Positions 24,124 to 25,159 of a stretch of DNA of 25,159 bases are shown here, piece by piece. The stretch is from assembly GCA_016462625.1 (NCBI GenBank), contig JAEMSV010000056.1:1-25159 (forward strand), read 5' to 3'. How positions within the stretch are numbered: position 1 is the stretch's first letter; each line of letters starts with the position of its first letter. The stretch comes from Solirubrobacteraceae bacterium (GTDB taxonomy: Bacteria; Actinomycetota; Thermoleophilia; Solirubrobacterales; Solirubrobacteraceae). Both the position numbers and the translations under genes were made by a program. The notes beneath the pieces are model-generated. The model made no database searches. It was not told the origin of the DNA and saw only the letters and a program-made list of their open reading frames with translations.

Positions 24124-25159
24124 ATGAAGACCACCGCCCTCACCACCACCCTCCTGGCCGCCGCTGCGATCGCCGCCTTCCCGGCCGCCGCCGGCGCCGA
24201 CTCGATCTCCTACATCGGCAAGGACCAGAACATCTGGCTGACGACCCCTGATGGAGCCAGGCAGTTTCAGGTCACCTCCACGGGCAGATACGCGTACGCG
24301 TCCCAGGCCGACGACGGCTCGTTCATCGCGTCGCTGTCCGACAACTCCGAGCTCCTGCACCGCCTCGACCGCTGGGGCAACGTCCTCGCCGAGTTCAAGA
24401 CCCCGGTCAGCGACGGCGCGACCCCGGCAAACGCTCAGGACAACCACTTCGAGGGTCCGTACGCGCCCGACATCTCCCCGGACGGGACGAAGGTCGCCTA
24501 CACCTACTACCACCAGAGCTCCACCTACGACCCGACCGCGTGCGGCGGCACGGGCTGCCTGGCGAACACCCTGCGCAGCGGCACCGCGATCACGCATCCG
24601 AACCGACTCACGTCCTGGGACGAGCTCGGCGGGAACCTCACCGGCTGGAAGGACCCGCAGTGGCTGAACGGCGACGAGCTCGTTCGCAGCGACGCGGGTG
24701 TCGCGCTCTCGGAGAACGTCGTGATGAACCGCGTGAGCCAGGGCCCGAGCGCCGGCCTCGTGCGGTGGATGAAGGCTGAGGCGATCTCCGGCGAGCGCAG
24801 CGATGCCGTCGTCAACAACCAGAAGACGAAGATGGCGCTGGTCGACCGCCAGGCCGGACCGGCCGGGACGTTCACCGCGTACGACGGCATCCGCCTCTAC
24901 CGGATGACGAACGCGTTCGACGCCCCACCTGAGGCGTGCTTCCGCTACCAGCCCGAGGACAAGTCGACGACCGACGCGCCGACCTGGTCGCCCGATGGCA
25001 ACGCGGTCGCGTTCGACGAGGGCGCGGGCATCCGCGTCCTGCCGGTCCCCGACATGACCGCGCAGTGCGGCGCGGTGCCCGGCCAGGACGAAGGCCGCGT
25101 GATCATCCCCGCCTCGGTCGGCCACTACCCCGACTGGGGCCCCGCCGACGTCCCCACCG
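24124..25159 (+). CDS. Exported TolB/PD40-like beta-propeller protein, 3' end outside window
   Basis: 345 complete codons and open at the window edge. The N-terminus MKTTALTTTLLAAAAIAAFP plus AAAGA is a signal peptide with cleavage near ADS (~25). The mature part begins DSISYIGKDQNIWLTTPDG, a PD40/WD40-like blade. Later blades include PDISPDGTKVAYTYY and PTWSPDGNAVAFDEG, the SPDG signature of TolB-type propellers. A Cys pair (ACGGTGC) lies near residue 140. Such proteins often bind partner proteins or peptidoglycan in the envelope, and no catalytic site is visible. The gene is divergent from the cupin, with a 146-bp promoter region between them. AGGA lies 10 bases before ATG 24124. The protein may carry more blades or a C-terminal domain beyond the edge, so function cannot be judged fully. 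Confidence 0.82.
   Translation, partial: MKTTALTTTLLAAAAIAAFPAAAGADSISYIGKDQNIWLTTPDGARQFQVTSTGRYAYASQADDGSFIASLSDNSELLHRLDRWGNVLAEFKTPVSDGATPANAQDNHFEGPYAPDISPDGTKVAYTYYHQSSTYDPTACGGTGCLANTLRSGTAITHPNRLTSWDELGGNLTGWKDPQWLNGDELVRSDAGVALSENVVMNRVSQGPSAGLVRWMKAEAISGERSDAVVNNQKTKMALVDRQAGPAGTFTAYDGIRLYRMTNAFDAPPEACFRYQPEDKSTTDAPTWSPDGNAVAFDEGAGIRVLPVPDMTAQCGAVPGQDEGRVIIPASVGHYPDWGPADVPT

Noticed and set aside
24043..25125. Minus-strand 360-codon frame opposite the TolB-like gene
   Set aside because: No signal, motif or ribosome site; the plus frame has a signal peptide and SPDG blades.

Overview
The window is GC-rich (C or G at most third codon positions), densely coding bacterial DNA. The gene content points to an actinomycete, most likely class Thermoleophilia (Solirubrobacter/Conexibacter/Patulibacter type). 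Pointers are an F420-type nitroreductase, a very large LuxR-family (LAL) regulator, secreted NHL-repeat proteins with a Cys-pair C-terminal domain, and Dxx(S/T)GAT flavinylation. This placement is inferred from content and was not tested by a database search. No rRNA, tRNA, CRISPR array, transposase or insertion sequence was seen.

Layout, left to right. (1) 1-308, minus: 5' part of an F420-dependent nitroreductase-family gene cut by the window edge. (2) 352-6921, minus: a giant exported RHS/YD-repeat protein of about 2189 residues with a teneurin-like order (adhesion domain, six-blade NHL propeller, YD repeats, RHS core, unassigned C-terminal module). (3) 7116-9281, plus: an SNF2 helicase whose N-terminus has two HARP-like segments, suggesting a SMARCAL1-type annealing helicase. 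The promoter region between (2) and (3) holds two overlapping palindromes. (4) 9350-12115, plus: a three-gene flavin electron-transfer cassette of ApbE flavin transferase, ferric-reductase-like membrane flavocytochrome and FMN-binding acceptor protein, preceded by 11-bp-spaced direct repeats typical of OmpR/PhoB-family operators. (5) 12123-12509, minus: a small three-helix membrane protein that converges on the cassette; the stop codons of both genes lie in one hairpin. (6) 12600-13418, plus: an amidohydrolase-2 protein with altered metal-ligand positions. (7) 13453-15711, plus: a secreted NHL-repeat protein.

(8) 15704-23977 is one long minus-strand block, in transcription order: cupin, LAL regulator (4-base GTGA overlap with the cupin), PPK2 polyphosphate kinase, phosphoenolpyruvate carboxylase, a two-helix K+ channel with an RCK domain, and a 105-residue conserved-looking protein. 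PPK2, PEPC, channel and small protein are nearly contiguous and probably cotranscribed. (9) 24124-25159, plus: the 5' part of an exported TolB/PD40-like propeller protein, divergent from the cupin and cut by the window edge.

The best-supported functional unit is the flavinylation cassette: the reductase moves electrons across the membrane, and ApbE attaches FMN to Thr129 of the acceptor protein. The most unusual items are the RHS protein with an unassigned C-terminal domain and no visible immunity gene, the tandem HARP-like helicase, and a set of strong dyads at divergent promoters and at the regulator start. No single undescribed system can be claimed from sequence alone.
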